DNA of 64,000 nucleotides from Coxiellaceae bacterium (GTDB lineage: Bacteria; Pseudomonadota; Gammaproteobacteria; Coxiellales; Coxiellaceae), in NCBI GenBank assembly GCA_011523685.1, contig WTGG01000001.1, positions 62,001 to 126,000 on the forward strand, given 5' to 3'. The notes beneath the pieces are model-generated. The model searched no databases. It saw only the letters and a program-made list of their open reading frames with translations, and was not told the origin of the DNA. Of this stretch, positions 1-9,962 are shown one piece after another (positions within the stretch are counted from its first letter, which is position 1; each line of letters begins with the position of its first letter). The position numbers were made by a program, and so were the translations under genes.

Positions 1-288
1 TACTATTGATCACAAAAGGGAATTTACATCTAATCCAGATAATTAATAAGATTTTAAGATCTCACTATTGCAAGCACGTGCTCTTCAGTTCCAATACCAC
101 CGTCACACCAATCTAAGACGTTTCTTTTATCTATTATTAACTCAGCTCAGTCACGACCCCCATCGTAAATCTGATCTCGTATGGATGGTTAAAGCCCAGC
201 CTTAAAACAGGATTAATATTACTCAAACGTTAAACACAACCGAAAAACTCTGTATTTTTCGTTAAAAATCAATCAGTGCGATATTAAT
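1..288. other. Non-coding start of window
   Basis: No gene is seen here. The stretch is AT-rich and leads to the gene that begins at 289. Several TTAA motifs occur (around 42-58, 189-217 and 261-266), but none combines a good PmrA half-site pair with a correctly placed -10, so no promoter is called. Confidence 0.5.
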
Positions 289-1254
289 ATGAAATTTTTC
301 CATCTGACACAAAACCCTAGCTCTAGAGTTCATCCGACACAAAACTCTAGCTCTACAAATACATCACACACCTCGTTAGTGGATCAAATAAATAACAAGC
401 TCCCTTTAGTACTAAGTCCTGATGAAATTAGCAGACGTCAAACGTTAGTGAACAATCTTATTAATACACTTCATGCATCACACCCTTCACATTTAGAGAC
501 AAGAAAAAGTAATTTTTTTTCAGAGGCATATGAGTCGTTAATAAAAGACCCCGATGAATTATCAATCAATCGCATGACTATCGCCATCAGTGAACAACTC
601 TTCAACGCCATCTACCCCTCAGCTTTTAATTCGGAAGGAATGCTTTTTTGGCCAAAATTTTCCACAGATTTTTGGCAATCATCACACAATATGAAAGAGA
701 AAAGTATGGAGCTCTATTTATTCCACAGAGCAATGATCTTTAAACATATCCATCATGGAAATTGCGCACATCGCAGTTGCTTTAGTGCCATTGAACTACA
801 AAAAATACTCCTGGGAAGCGCCATCTCTGTGACCGTGAAATCAGATTGTACACGTGATCATTTTTATATTGTCTTATCGTTACCGGGTTCTACGACGCTG
901 ATCTATGACCCACTCACCAACCCTGAGTTACTATTTGACGAAAACACTCATCAAGAAAACATCCTATCTCTATTTAAAGCAGTCACCAACCCAGCACCAC
1001 CATTCTCACTGACCATTACCGAAAGGCATCTTCGGCAGTACGAATTCATACTGAAAAAATCAGAAACCTTTTTAAATTCACAAAAAAGTAAACTCTCCGT
1101 ACAACGAATCATCAACGACCCCTTCTTTTATCAAATGCGTCATAAAGAAAAAAAATCGGTTAAAGAATTTAATGAACTTGTCGCCACGGCGCTTAGTCGT
1201 GTGAATCATGAGATTAATACCCATCAGTCTATGTCACCCCAGGCATGTCATTAA
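289..1254 (+). CDS. Putative cysteine protease/transglutaminase-fold protein, candidate secreted effector
   Basis: A soluble 321-residue protein without signal peptide or membrane segment; I do not recognise a named family. Its middle holds a possible Cys-His-Asp triad. Cys159 lies in a GNCAHRSC motif at the start of a predicted helix, His191 in RDHFYIVL on a predicted strand, and Asp207 in IYDPLTNP. The order C-H-D, the 32 and 16 residue spacings and the sheet-like sequence around His and Asp resemble the transglutaminase/papain-like fold used by many bacterial effectors; this is inference from pattern only. The N-terminus is low-complexity, Ser/Thr/Asn/His-rich and carries a 10-residue tandem duplication. 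The ribosome binding site is weak. A simple hairpin (1269-1287) follows the gene. It stands alone and could be a Dot/Icm substrate. Confidence 0.6.
   Translation: MKFFHLTQNPSSRVHPTQNSSSTNTSHTSLVDQINNKLPLVLSPDEISRRQTLVNNLINTLHASHPSHLETRKSNFFSEAYESLIKDPDELSINRMTIAISEQLFNAIYPSAFNSEGMLFWPKFSTDFWQSSHNMKEKSMELYLFHRAMIFKHIHHGNCAHRSCFSAIELQKILLGSAISVTVKSDCTRDHFYIVLSLPGSTTLIYDPLTNPELLFDENTHQENILSLFKAVTNPAPPFSLTITERHLRQYEFILKKSETFLNSQKSKLSVQRIINDPFFYQMRHKEKKSVKEFNELVATALSRVNHEINTHQSMSPQACH
301..360 (+). repeat. Two tandem 30-bp units inside the N-terminal coding region
   Basis: Positions 301-330 and 331-360 are near-identical copies (about 24 of 30 bases match), encoding HLTQNPSSRV and HPTQNSSSTN. The period is a multiple of three, so the copy number can change without breaking the frame. 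It lies in the disordered leader of the putative effector. Confidence 0.7.
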
Positions 1255-1395
1255 GCCTAAAACATGCAACTCACCTTAGTTGAGTTCTCAGGCCCGGCGC
1301 ATCGAAGAGTGCACATGTTTGCCCACTAGCATGTCACCTTTAGCGTGCTCACATTTAGCTAGGTGGATTTGACGATTACTATCAACATCTGGCAT

Positions 1396-1428
1396 AGCTT
1401 GTTAAACATCTCGCTCAGCTTGTTAAAC
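1396..1428. repeat. Direct repeat AGCTTGTTAAAC, two copies 21 bp apart
   Basis: The 12-mer occurs at 1396-1407 and 1417-1428, in the gap between two convergent genes, just past the 3' end of the small minus-strand gene. The function is unknown. Apart from this, a weak hairpin near 1269-1287 is all that is seen in 1255-1433. Confidence 0.4.
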
Positions 1429-1433
1429 TAATC

Positions 1434-1883
1434 TCATCTCGCATCAAAAGCTAAAGGCCCACTTTTATCCTCTAATTCAATACCACCTAATCGCACCTCA
1501 TCCGAACCTAAAGATTGATTGTGCTCATCCGTGATAAGGCGCAAGGTTCTGCTTGCTAAATCGTAACACCGAGATGACAGACCAACCCAGGCATAATCTT
1601 TTGAGTTGCAAAGCCTATCCTGTAAACGTTTCATGCACTCCTCTAACGGTTCTCTTCGGCGTTCTGAATCTAGAGCAGATAAACAGGTGTCACATACAAT
1701 CCACTTTTCTTTATTCGCATGATACACACCTGCAGCAGCAAAATCCGTTTGCGCTTTTATACGCTTTTCATTCGTTATCTCATTAGCATACTTAGAAATT
1801 TGTTTTTCAATTTCCTGTATTAAGGCCTGTTTATCATCACACCTGATGGGACAACTTTTTTTACCTTGTGCAAAAATAAACAT
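1434..1883 (-). CDS. Small soluble protein of unknown function behind a PmrA-type promoter
   Basis: 149 residues, no signal peptide or membrane segment, no family recognised. The first half has two Cys pairs, CPIRC near residue 11 and CDTC near residue 64, that could bind a metal. The C-terminal 25 residues are rich in Glu/Asp (SDEVRLGGIELEDKSG), reminiscent of the acidic E-block found near the C-terminus of many Dot/Icm substrates. The start is well supported: GAGGAG lies 7 nt before the ATG. The gene stands alone. Its promoter (1916-1948) has the same PmrA half-site pair and -10 spacing as the T4BSS operons about 35-60 kb away. I infer co-expression with the secretion system and possibly a translocated substrate; the biochemical role is unknown. 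Confidence 0.7.
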   Translation of the reverse strand: MFIFAQGKKSCPIRCDDKQALIQEIEKQISKYANEITNEKRIKAQTDFAAAGVYHANKEKWIVCDTCLSALDSERRREPLEECMKRLQDRLCNSKDYAWVGLSSRCYDLASRTLRLITDEHNQSLGSDEVRLGGIELEDKSGPLAFDAR

Positions 1884-1915
1884 TGCAAGCTCCTCGCCAT
1901 ATTAATTTGAGAGCA

Positions 1916-1948
1916 ATCATATACCAAATAAATTAAGGGAATATTAAA
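1916..1948 (-). promoter_or_regulatory. PmrA-type promoter of the 1434-1883 gene
   Basis: Read on the minus strand: half-site TTTAAT, five bases, half-site CTTAAT (1948-1932), ten bases, then TATGAT (1921-1916), a 5/6 match to the -10 consensus. The half-sites fit YTTAAK-N5-YTTAAK of PmrA. The geometry is identical to that of the dot/icm promoters in this window. The remaining intergenic DNA (1949-2346) shows nothing further. Confidence 0.7.
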
Positions 1949-2346
1949 AAAGTAGTATTTTGATTGTTTTATAGGAGGTTACCTTCATCATTACAATGCA
2001 TCATCCTGCTGATAATCGCGCATAAATGATTTAAGCGACTGTTTTATTATGTATTTTTTAAAAAAACAAGGTAATCACTCAATTGATTTTATGATGCCTG
2101 CTTTTTACCCAATCAGTATCATGACTGCAAAACAAAAAGTGCTGAATTGACACATTCGCATGGAGCCTTGTTTCATATCAAAAGACCATTAAACGAAAAA
2201 CTGTCTACTAGTGACCGACTGAGGCAGCCTTGCTTGAGCATCATCTTCAAAAGAGCGATTGACGATAAATAAAACTCTGTGAGTTAAAACAGAAAATCAA
2301 AAAGACAAGATAACTTCGCCAAAACCCAATCATTGTTAATACAAAA

Positions 2347-2670
2347 TTATTTCAACTCATGCCTAACACATTGTATCAAGCTGGATACACACTGACGATG
2401 ATCATCCGATGGAATGCAAAAATAACACGTGTTTTTATCACAGTCTGAAAAGTATTTATATTGAAAGCCTTTATCTTTCCCATATTGACACGGAGTAGAA
2501 CCTTGCGAGCAATGATCAACGTGCTTTGTTTGTGCGCCTTCGTAATTAGTTTTACACGGCATGTCGACATACGCTATTGCAGCGGGTTGAGCAAGTATCA
2601 CTGTGCTCAATAAGCATAGCCATGTCATATAAAATCGGAGGGTAAAACAATATTTAATACTCATTCGCAT
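2347..2670 (-). CDS. Small exported cysteine-rich protein
   Basis: 107 residues from the chosen ATG. A hydrophobic N-terminal segment (about residues 8-28, ending near AQPAAIA) looks like a signal peptide. The mature part of about 75 residues carries eight cysteines, an even number that suggests four disulfides, and no recognised domain. AAGGTGG precedes the ATG pair at 2670 and 2664; the GTG six codons further upstream at 2688 is less likely. It stands alone between intergenic stretches. A secreted disulfide-rich protein is a reasonable reading; the function is unknown. Confidence 0.6.
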   Translation of the reverse strand: MRMSIKYCFTLRFYMTWLCLLSTVILAQPAAIAYVDMPCKTNYEGAQTKHVDHCSQGSTPCQYGKDKGFQYKYFSDCDKNTCYFCIPSDDHRQCVSSLIQCVRHELK

Positions 2671-2988
2671 GAACCACCTTGTAGACACTGTGAAAAATTA
2701 TCGCCAACGCTACAGGCGTATTCACTTCCACGTCAACCTTGAATATGAGATCGATCTTTAAGTTACAAGTAAGTCACTTGCTTTAACTATGGCAGCCAAT
2801 CTGCACACTCACAACAACTTGGCATTAGCACTAAACTAAGGAATGATGAGCAACAGTGATGAAATGCCCATTGATACTCTCGCACAACGCGGCAATACAA
2901 TACAAAACAACTCTGCAAGAGTCATTAGATTGCCTATGAATTATAAATGGAATATAGCTTTACTTTTTTCTATCTAAACTATTCAGTA

Positions 2989-3250
2989 CTAGATAACCTC
3001 ATCAATGGCACACCGAAACACCTCTCCATAATCGCGCGCCCAGCCCGCCAATGACTGTTGCTCAATACTTCAGAGAAAAGCGCCCCCAAACAACTGCATA
3101 AAAATAAAATCACGCACACTGGCTGCAGGTTTATCCGTGGTCACCATCGACTGAAAATAATAGGTCTTGTATTGGTAAATCGATTAATCTGATACTTCAC
3201 CCAGTAACCTACAAGCCGAGAAATAGCTTGATCGACCCAGTTATTCTTTT
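2989..3250 (-). pseudogene. Decayed reading frame (remnant), family unknown
   Basis: On the minus strand a protein-like stretch (WVDQAISRLVGYWVKYQINR, from about 3239) is interrupted by a +1 shift. It then continues in another frame (KTYYFQSMVTTDKPAASVRD ... FGGAFL), meets TGA, and resumes in that same frame (SIEQQSLAGWARDYGEVFRC) up to a TAG at 2989-2991. The composition looks like former coding sequence, but I cannot name a family. The remainder of 2671-3355 shows no gene. Confidence 0.3.
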
Positions 3251-3355
3251 ATCGTGCGTATTATATCCTGATAGCACTGATCATAAACCTACAATGAGCG
3301 AGCCTCAAAAAAGAAGATATTCATTAACTGAACAAGAATCGAAGCCTCAAACATC

Positions 3356-4750
3356 TTATGATGGCTTAACAAGATTCCTACCAGAAAGCCCTTTACGCAG
3401 ATTAGATTCTATCAATTCCAGATCAACACCTTTGGTTTCAGGCACACAATAAAACACAAAGACAAGACCCAATAAGCCTATCAACCCATAAAGCACAAAC
3501 GTATTAGAAACACCTAGGTATGCCACCAGAGCTTTAAAAGAACCTGACACAATACCATTAAATAGCCAACTCACGGCTGCCGCCAAACTTGCTGCCCTGG
3601 CACGTATTGATAAAGGAAAAATTTCAGCAAACATCAACCACATGATCGGACCTAAACTGATAGCAAAGCCGACTATAAAAAATAACATCCCTAGCAAAGC
3701 AATGGATGGAAGCCATGTGACACCCTCACCTAAACGAAAAGCCGCAGCTAAGGCCAGTAGACTCATGACCATCAACGTTAAACCAATAAGCAATAAAGGA
3801 CGTCGACCCAACCGATCGATTAATGGTAATGCTATAATGGTAAATAATACGTTCACAACGCCCACACCAACCGTAGACAATAAGGCTGCTGTATTAGAAT
3901 GCTGCCCTGCCATCTGAAAAACAGTGGGGGCATAATAAATGATCGTATTGATTCCAGTAAATTGCTGAAAAAACCCCAGACCAAAACCTATGATAAACGC
4001 TGGACGAAGCCAGGACTGCCACATATCACGCCATGAACCTCCATCCACTAAATTCTCTCGCATGACGTCTAATTCTTTTTGAACATTCTGCTGTCGACGC
4101 AACCATCGTAGCTTATCCAAGGCTTCAGAGTCATAACCCTTCAGTAATAACCAACGGGGGCTTTTGGGTAGAAATAATAAGCCAATGAATAACACAACGG
4201 CAGGAACAATGCCTGCCGCAAACATCCATCGCCACGCTGTGGCATCGCTAAACCACTTAGAACATAGCACATCAACTAAGAAAGCTAATAATATCCCAAT
4301 GGTCACAGCTAGCTGGTTGAGGGAAACCAACTTCCCACGATGTGAAGCTGGTGCAATTTCAGAAATATAGACAGGCGCTACAAAAGCCGCAATACCGATG
4401 GCAAATCCAACAAACAAACGTGCGATTAATAATGTTAAGTAATTTGCCGCTAACGCTGACAGCCCTGTAGCAAATAAAAAAATTAATGACGTAGCTAGCA
4501 AGACATTACGACGACCGAACTGGTCAGCAACAACACCCCCTGCTAAGGCACCAATAAAAGCACCAAACAATACCGATGAGACCAAGAGGCCATTCATCAA
4601 TACTGAAAAATTCCACTGATGGTCCAAAAATAGAATAGCGCCAGAAATGACGCCGGTATCGAAACCAAATAAAATACCACACACAGCAGCAATGCTCGCA
4701 ACAATAATGATGATTCCATTCAATTCTTGCGTACTATCTTGACTTGCCAT
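3356..4750 (-). CDS. Sugar-porter family MFS transporter (XylE/GalP-like)
   Basis: 464 residues with 12 predicted membrane segments. Sugar-porter signatures are visible: DQFGRR after the second helix, VPVYISEIAP-type motif (VAPVYISEIAPASHRGK, near residue 130), a QQFTGINTIIYYAP motif in helix 7, DRLGRRPLL, and the late PETKGVDLE motif. These place it in the proton-linked sugar symporter group with XylE, GalP and AraE. The substrate cannot be told from sequence; a hexose, pentose or inositol is likely. GAGG lies 7 nt before the ATG. It follows greA on the same strand with a 58-bp gap and may be read by the same transcript. Confidence 0.9.
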   Translation of the reverse strand: MASQDSTQELNGIIIIVASIAAVCGILFGFDTGVISGAILFLDHQWNFSVLMNGLLVSSVLFGAFIGALAGGVVADQFGRRNVLLATSLIFLFATGLSALAANYLTLLIARLFVGFAIGIAAFVAPVYISEIAPASHRGKLVSLNQLAVTIGILLAFLVDVLCSKWFSDATAWRWMFAAGIVPAVVLFIGLLFLPKSPRWLLLKGYDSEALDKLRWLRRQQNVQKELDVMRENLVDGGSWRDMWQSWLRPAFIIGFGLGFFQQFTGINTIIYYAPTVFQMAGQHSNTAALLSTVGVGVVNVLFTIIALPLIDRLGRRPLLLIGLTLMVMSLLALAAAFRLGEGVTWLPSIALLGMLFFIVGFAISLGPIMWLMFAEIFPLSIRARAASLAAAVSWLFNGIVSGSFKALVAYLGVSNTFVLYGLIGLLGLVFVFYCVPETKGVDLELIESNLRKGLSGRNLVKPS

Positions 4751-4808
4751 AGCGAAACCTCATCTATCCAATTTGTGATTATTATTCTATTAAGACCCTA
4801 GCTGTTAC

Positions 4809-5285
4809 TTAAATATATTGCACATTGACAATTTCATACTGAACCTCTCCTGAAGGAGTTTGCACAGCAACCTCGTCATCAACTGAGCGACCAATTAATG
4901 CACGAGCAATAGGAGAAGTAATAGAAATCTTACTTTCTTTCAAGTCTGACTCATCTTCGCCAACAATACGGTAGGTAATTTCACGATCTTCTTCAACGTG
5001 ATAAACCGTGACCGTTGCTCCAAATACAACGCGATCACTCGCTGGCAACTCAGTGACATCAATGATCTGGCAATTCGATAATTTACCTTCCAGATATCGA
5101 ATACGAGCTTCAATTAAACCTTGCTGCTCTCTTGCTGCATGATATTCAGCATTTTCTTTTAGATCACCGTGTGAACGTGCGTCAGAAATAGCATTGATCA
5201 CGCGCGGCCTATCGACTGTTTTTAAAGTTTTTAATTCTTGATTGAGCTTTTCCGCCCCCATGGGCGTTATGGGTGTGGTTTGCAT
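4809..5285 (-). CDS. greA: Transcription elongation factor GreA
   Basis: 158 residues, the usual GreA length. It rescues backtracked RNA polymerase by stimulating cleavage of the nascent RNA 3' end. The N-terminal coiled coil begins [14 protein letters not shown]. The acidic tip motif [15 protein letters not shown] (about residues 38-52) supplies the catalytic Asp-Glu pair, and the C-terminal FKBP-like domain carries the family ending. The ATG at 5285, with AGAGG in front, is preferred over the GTG two codons earlier. It directly follows carB with a 16-bp gap, the classic carA-carB-greA order. Confidence 0.97.
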   Translation of the reverse strand: MQTTPITPMGAEKLNQELKTLKTVDRPRVINAISDARSHGDLKENAEYHAAREQQGLIEARIRYLEGKLSNCQIIDVTELPASDRVVFGATVTVYHVEEDREITYRIVGEDESDLKESKISITSPIARALIGRSVDDEVAVQTPSGEVQYEIVNVQYI

Positions 5286-5301
5286 GCGCACCTCTTAGTA
5301 A

Positions 5302-8300
5302 TTAGCATAATGCGTGTAAATCTTGTAATGAACGAACTGCTGATGACGGCCCTTGTTGCAAAGCCATACAAGCCGCCATACCACCAGCAAGCGTCGTAGT
5401 GTAGCAGACATTATATTGAATAGCACTACTGCGAATAGCTGCTGAATCATCAACCGCTTGCTGACCTTCCGCTGTATTGACAATAAATTGTACTTCTTGG
5501 TTTTTAATTTTATCCACAATGTGTGGACGACCTTCATCCACCTTGTTAACGATATCACAGGGGATATTATGCAACTGCAATGAAGCTGCTGTTCCTCGCG
5601 TGGCAATCAGTTTAAAACCTTGGTCGATCAAGGATGATGCTAATGCCTTCAGTTTTGGCTTATCGTTATCCCTCACACTTAAAAATGCTACACCATAAGT
5701 TGGCAAACATTGCCCTATAGCTAACTGCGCCTGCGCAAAAGCTTCACCATGGCATAAACCAACACCCATCACCTCTCCTGTTGAACGCATTTCAGGTCCT
5801 AAAATAGGATCAGCAGGTGGAAACTTAGCAAAAGGAAACACAGGCTTTTTCACTGCATAATAGGCAGATAATGTAACCGGTGATACCCCCTGATCGATCA
5901 ATGACTGACCCGCCATACAACGAGCAGCAATCTTAGCCAATGAGACACCAGTCGCTTTTGCAATAAAAGGCACTGTTCGTGATGCTCGCGGGTTAACCTC
6001 TAACACAAAGACATCATCGCCCCTCAATGCAAACTGAATATTGATCAAGCCAACAACACCAAGCTCTAATGCCAGCAACTCGACTTGACGACACAACTCC
6101 TGCTGCTGCTCTGCTGTAAGACTATGCGGTGGTAACACACATGATGAATCACCTGAATGCACACCAGCTTGCTCTATATGCTCTAAAATACCGCCAACTA
6201 ATACGGACTCCCCATCACAGACTGCATCAATGTCGACCTCTATTGCATCATCTAAGAATTGATCAAGCAATAAAGGCTGATCCAGAGAAATCTCATTCGC
6301 TTGATGTAAATAATCCACCAACTCACGTTGCTGGTAGATCACACGCATATCTCGTCCGCCCAATACATAAGATGGCCTAACCACCAATGGATAGGCTAAG
6401 ACTTTAGATAGTCGCAAGCCTTCTTCGACACTGCGAACAATGCCATTAGCCGGCTGCTTTAATCCAATCGCATCAAGCAATTGCTGAAAACGCTCACGAT
6501 CCTCTGCTCGATCAATCGCATCAGGTGACGTCCCAATAATCGGTACACCCAAGTCTCGCAATGCATTCGCCAGCTTCAATGGTGTTTGACCACCATACTG
6601 AACAATCACGCCTTTAGGTTGTTCTACGTGAATAATCTCTAAAATGTCTTCGAGTGTTAGCGATTCAAAATACAGACGATCTGAAATATCAAAGTCGGTA
6701 GACACCGTTTCAGGATTACAGTTGACCATAATCGTCTCATAACCCATTTCACGCATAGCCAATGCGGCATGCACACAACAATAATCAAATTCGATACCTT
6801 GACCAATACGATTAGGACCACCACCTAACACAAGAATCTTGTCTTGCTCAGTAGGCTGGCTTTCACAATAGGTCTCATAGGTGGAATACAGGTATGCTGT
6901 TGTTGATGCAAACTCCCCTGCACACGTATCGACACGTTTGTACACTGGTCTAATTTGATACTGGTGCCTTAAGGCACGCACATCATCAACCGCAACGTGC
7001 AACAAATCGGCTAAACGCTGATCTGAAAAACCTTTGCGCTTCAAACGACGCATATCCTGATCTGTAAAATCGGATAATGATAAGGTCATGACATCTTCTT
7101 CTAAGGCCACTAACTCATTCACTTGAGATAAAAACCATGGATCGATACCACTTAACTTATGCACCTCATACACACTAAACCCAAAACGAAAAGCATCAGC
7201 CAAATACCACAGCCGCTCTGCACTGGGTTGGCGACACTCACGCTTAATACGGTCACGCGCAACATCTCGACTTATCTCTTGATCAGCCCAATCAATCTTG
7301 GGAGCAAGCCCGTGCTGATTAACCTCTAAACCGCGAATCGCTTTTTGCAATGACTCTTGAAAAGTACGGCCAATCGCCATAACCTCACCAACAGATTTCA
7401 TTTGCGTGGTTAAACGTGCATCAGCACCAGGGAATTTTTCAAAATTAAAGCGTGGTATTTTTGTTACCACATAATCTAAGCTTGGTTCAAACGATGCTGG
7501 AATGACTCCACCGGTAATTTCATTCGCCAACTCATCTAAGGTGTACCCAACTGCTAATTTTGCAGCAACCTTTGCAATTGGGAAACCGGTTGCTTTAGAA
7601 GCTAAGGCTGATGAACGAGAAACACGTGGGTTCATTTCAATCACCATCACCTGACCATCATTAGGGTTCACTGCAAATTGCACATTAGCACCACCCGTCT
7701 CCACTCCGATCTCTCGCAAAATCGCAATCGATGCATCTCGTAATCGTTGGTACTCTTTATCGGTTAAGGTTTGAGCCGGTGCAACCGTAATAGAATCTCC
7801 CGTATGCACACCCATGGCGTCCATATTTTCAATCGAACAAATAATAATACAGTTGTCTTTAGAGTCACGTACGACTTCTAACTCATACTCTTTCCAACCA
7901 ATAATCGATTGATCGATCAACAGCTCAGTGGTTGGCGATAACTCTAAACCACGGCGACAAATGGTTTCAAACTCTTCTCGGTTATACGCAATACCACCAC
8001 CTGAACCACCCATGGTAAAAGACGGGCGAATAATTGCCGGATAACCAATGCTGTCAAGAATTGTCCAAGCTTCCTCCATGGAGTGTGCTAAACCGTTCGT
8101 GGGCGTTGTTAAACCAATGGACTGCATGGCTGCTTGAAATAACGCACGATCTTCTGCCTTATCGATAGCTTCTTGGCTTGCACCAATCAATTCAACACCA
8201 TAACGCTCCAAAACACCTTCACGCACTAAATCTAATGCGCAATTTAACGCTGTCTGACCACCCATAGTAGGCAATAGAACATTAGGTTTTTCTCGTTCGA

Positions 8301-8532
8301 TAATACGTGCAACCACGGACCAGGTGATCGGTTCAATGTATGTCGCATCTGCCATATCTGGGTCTGTCATAATCGTTGCAGGATTAGAATTAACTAACAC
8401 AACTCGATAGCCTTCTTCCTTCAAAGCGCGACACGCTTGAGAACCTGAATAATCAAACTCACAAGCTTGACCAATGACAATGGGACCTGCCCCCAATATC
8501 AATACCGTGCTTATATCGTTTCTTTTTGGCAT
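5302..8532 (-). CDS. carB: Carbamoyl-phosphate synthase large subunit
   Basis: 1076 residues, full length. It makes carbamoyl phosphate from bicarbonate, ammonia (delivered by CarA) and two ATP, for pyrimidine and arginine synthesis. Two homologous halves are evident: N-terminal ATP-grasp (about 1-400, with [19 protein letters not shown]), oligomerisation domain (about 400-550), second ATP-grasp (about 550-930, with [19 protein letters not shown]) and a C-terminal MGS-like allosteric domain. The start overlaps the carA end by 22 bp, suggesting translational coupling. Confidence 0.98.
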   Translation of the reverse strand: MPKRNDISTVLILGAGPIVIGQACEFDYSGSQACRALKEEGYRVVLVNSNPATIMTDPDMADATYIEPITWSVVARIIEREKPNVLLPTMGGQTALNCALDLVREGVLERYGVELIGASQEAIDKAEDRALFQAAMQSIGLTTPTNGLAHSMEEAWTILDSIGYPAIIRPSFTMGGSGGGIAYNREEFETICRRGLELSPTTELLIDQSIIGWKEYELEVVRDSKDNCIIICSIENMDAMGVHTGDSITVAPAQTLTDKEYQRLRDASIAILREIGVETGGANVQFAVNPNDGQVMVIEMNPRVSRSSALASKATGFPIAKVAAKLAVGYTLDELANEITGGVIPASFEPSLDYVVTKIPRFNFEKFPGADARLTTQMKSVGEVMAIGRTFQESLQKAIRGLEVNQHGLAPKIDWADQEISRDVARDRIKRECRQPSAERLWYLADAFRFGFSVYEVHKLSGIDPWFLSQVNELVALEEDVMTLSLSDFTDQDMRRLKRKGFSDQRLADLLHVAVDDVRALRHQYQIRPVYKRVDTCAGEFASTTAYLYSTYETYCESQPTEQDKILVLGGGPNRIGQGIEFDYCCVHAALAMREMGYETIMVNCNPETVSTDFDISDRLYFESLTLEDILEIIHVEQPKGVIVQYGGQTPLKLANALRDLGVPIIGTSPDAIDRAEDRERFQQLLDAIGLKQPANGIVRSVEEGLRLSKVLAYPLVVRPSYVLGGRDMRVIYQQRELVDYLHQANEISLDQPLLLDQFLDDAIEVDIDAVCDGESVLVGGILEHIEQAGVHSGDSSCVLPPHSLTAEQQQELCRQVELLALELGVVGLINIQFALRGDDVFVLEVNPRASRTVPFIAKATGVSLAKIAARCMAGQSLIDQGVSPVTLSAYYAVKKPVFPFAKFPPADPILGPEMRSTGEVMGVGLCHGEAFAQAQLAIGQCLPTYGVAFLSVRDNDKPKLKALASSLIDQGFKLIATRGTAASLQLHNIPCDIVNKVDEGRPHIVDKIKNQEVQFIVNTAEGQQAVDDSAAIRSSAIQYNVCYTTTLAGGMAACMALQQGPSSAVRSLQDLHALC

Positions 8533-9683
8533 ACGGCCGCCTTATGTTTCAGCATACAGTTGATAAAATCATCAAAAATGGTAGCAATATCATGCGGGCC
8601 TGGACTAGCCTCTGGGTGACCTTGAAAACCCAATACCGGTAATGTCCGATGAGACACGCCCTGCAAGCTACCATCAAATAAAGAAACATGAGTTGCCATA
8701 AGATCCGATGGCAATGAAGCCGTATCAACAGCAAACCCATGATTCTGACTGGTGATACTCACTCGTTGAGAGGCTAACGCTTTCACAGGATGATTAGCAC
8801 CATGATGGCCAAACTTCATTTTATAAGTGGTTGCACCACAAGCCAGTGCAATCATTTGAAAGCCCAAACAAATACCTAACAAAGGGACGCCCTGAGCCAT
8901 TAATGTTTGCGCTGCTGACACCGCATAATCGCATGCCTGTGGATCGCCAGGGCCATTAGAAAACAATACTCCTTGTGGAGATAATGCCAGCACATCTTCT
9001 ACTGCAGTCGTCGCTGGTACCACTGTCACGCGACAACCACGATCAACCAAGTGTCTTAATATCTGACGCTTCACCCCAAAATCATAGACCACCACGTGAT
9101 GTGATAATGGAACATCCATATGCGGACTGAGCTCATTCCCCCAATCAGAATTTTCATTGTAGGTATATGGCGCTGTTGCAGTAACCACCTGCGCTAAATC
9201 TTGCCCCGCCAACCCAGGAAAAGACCGTGCTAACGCCAATGCCTCAGTTGGATCATCCGTATCGGTCATGATACAGCCTGACTGTGCACCTTCTTGTCGC
9301 AAAACATGAACCAAGTGTCGCGTATCGATCTCAGCAATAGCAACCCGTTGATGCTGTTTTAAGTATTGAACTAAGGAAGCTTGCGAACGCCAATTACTGG
9401 TCATCAATGCTGCATCACGAATAATTAATCCTGCAGCCCACACATCAGATGACTCTTCATCTGTACTATTAACTCCAACATTTCCAATATGAGGACACGT
9501 TAACGTGACTAATTGCTGTGCATAGGAGGGATCAGTGAGAATTTCTTGATAACCTGACATCGCAGTATTAAACACTACCTCGCCAACAGCTTTCCCACTA
9601 GCCCCTAGAGAGACACCTTGAAAAAATTGACCATTTGCTAACGCTAAAATCGCCGGCACCAAAGGTTCCTTAAGGTGTTGCAT
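8511..9683 (-). CDS. carA: Carbamoyl-phosphate synthase small subunit (glutaminase)
   Basis: 390 residues. It hydrolyses glutamine and channels ammonia to CarB. The N-terminal CPSase small domain is followed by a class I glutamine amidotransferase domain with nucleophile Cys272 in GICLGFQ and the His-x-Glu pair in GHPEASPGP near the C-terminus. It is the first gene of carA-carB-greA. The 280-bp region upstream (9684-9962), shared with a divergent transporter, shows no operator I can name. Confidence 0.98.
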   Translation of the reverse strand: MQHLKEPLVPAILALANGQFFQGVSLGASGKAVGEVVFNTAMSGYQEILTDPSYAQQLVTLTCPHIGNVGVNSTDEESSDVWAAGLIIRDAALMTSNWRSQASLVQYLKQHQRVAIAEIDTRHLVHVLRQEGAQSGCIMTDTDDPTEALALARSFPGLAGQDLAQVVTATAPYTYNENSDWGNELSPHMDVPLSHHVVVYDFGVKRQILRHLVDRGCRVTVVPATTAVEDVLALSPQGVLFSNGPGDPQACDYAVSAAQTLMAQGVPLLGICLGFQMIALACGATTYKMKFGHHGANHPVKALASQRVSITSQNHGFAVDTASLPSDLMATHVSLFDGSLQGVSHRTLPVLGFQGHPEASPGPHDIATIFDDFINCMLKHKAAVCQKETI

Positions 9684-9962
9684 CGTCTATTCTTCCTTTC
9701 TAACAAGACAACTATAATTGGGTCACACAATCACTCCGGCGAAAAGAATAAGCTATTCGTGCAAACAAGTGAAGTACGGATTCTTAGTATCATTCATTAA
9801 AAACCAAAATACACACTACGAGAAATTAAAAGCAAATTAAATAACCAACCAGATTGACCGATAAAACACTGCAGTGCTAGGATACGCGTTTTTTAAGACA
9901 AACATTAACCTCCTGATACCTCGAATGCATAGATCATCACTCTTACAAAAAGCTATGACGCC

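Noticed and set aside
42..58. TTAA half-site pair upstream of the putative effector (ATTAAT-N5-TTTAAG)
   Set aside because: The first half-site starts with A, the hexamer 10 nt later (TGCAAG) is not a -10, and the gene starts 230 bp further on. It does not follow the pattern of the seven accepted sites.
1553..1786. Plus-strand ORF opposite the 1434-1883 gene
   Set aside because: No ribosome site. The minus-strand frame has a strong Shine-Dalgarno sequence and promoter, so this is its shadow.
3228..3452. Plus-strand ORF of 74 codons overlapping the 3' end of the sugar transporter
   Set aside because: It lacks a ribosome site, overlaps a clear gene on the other strand by almost 100 bp, and shows no protein-like pattern.
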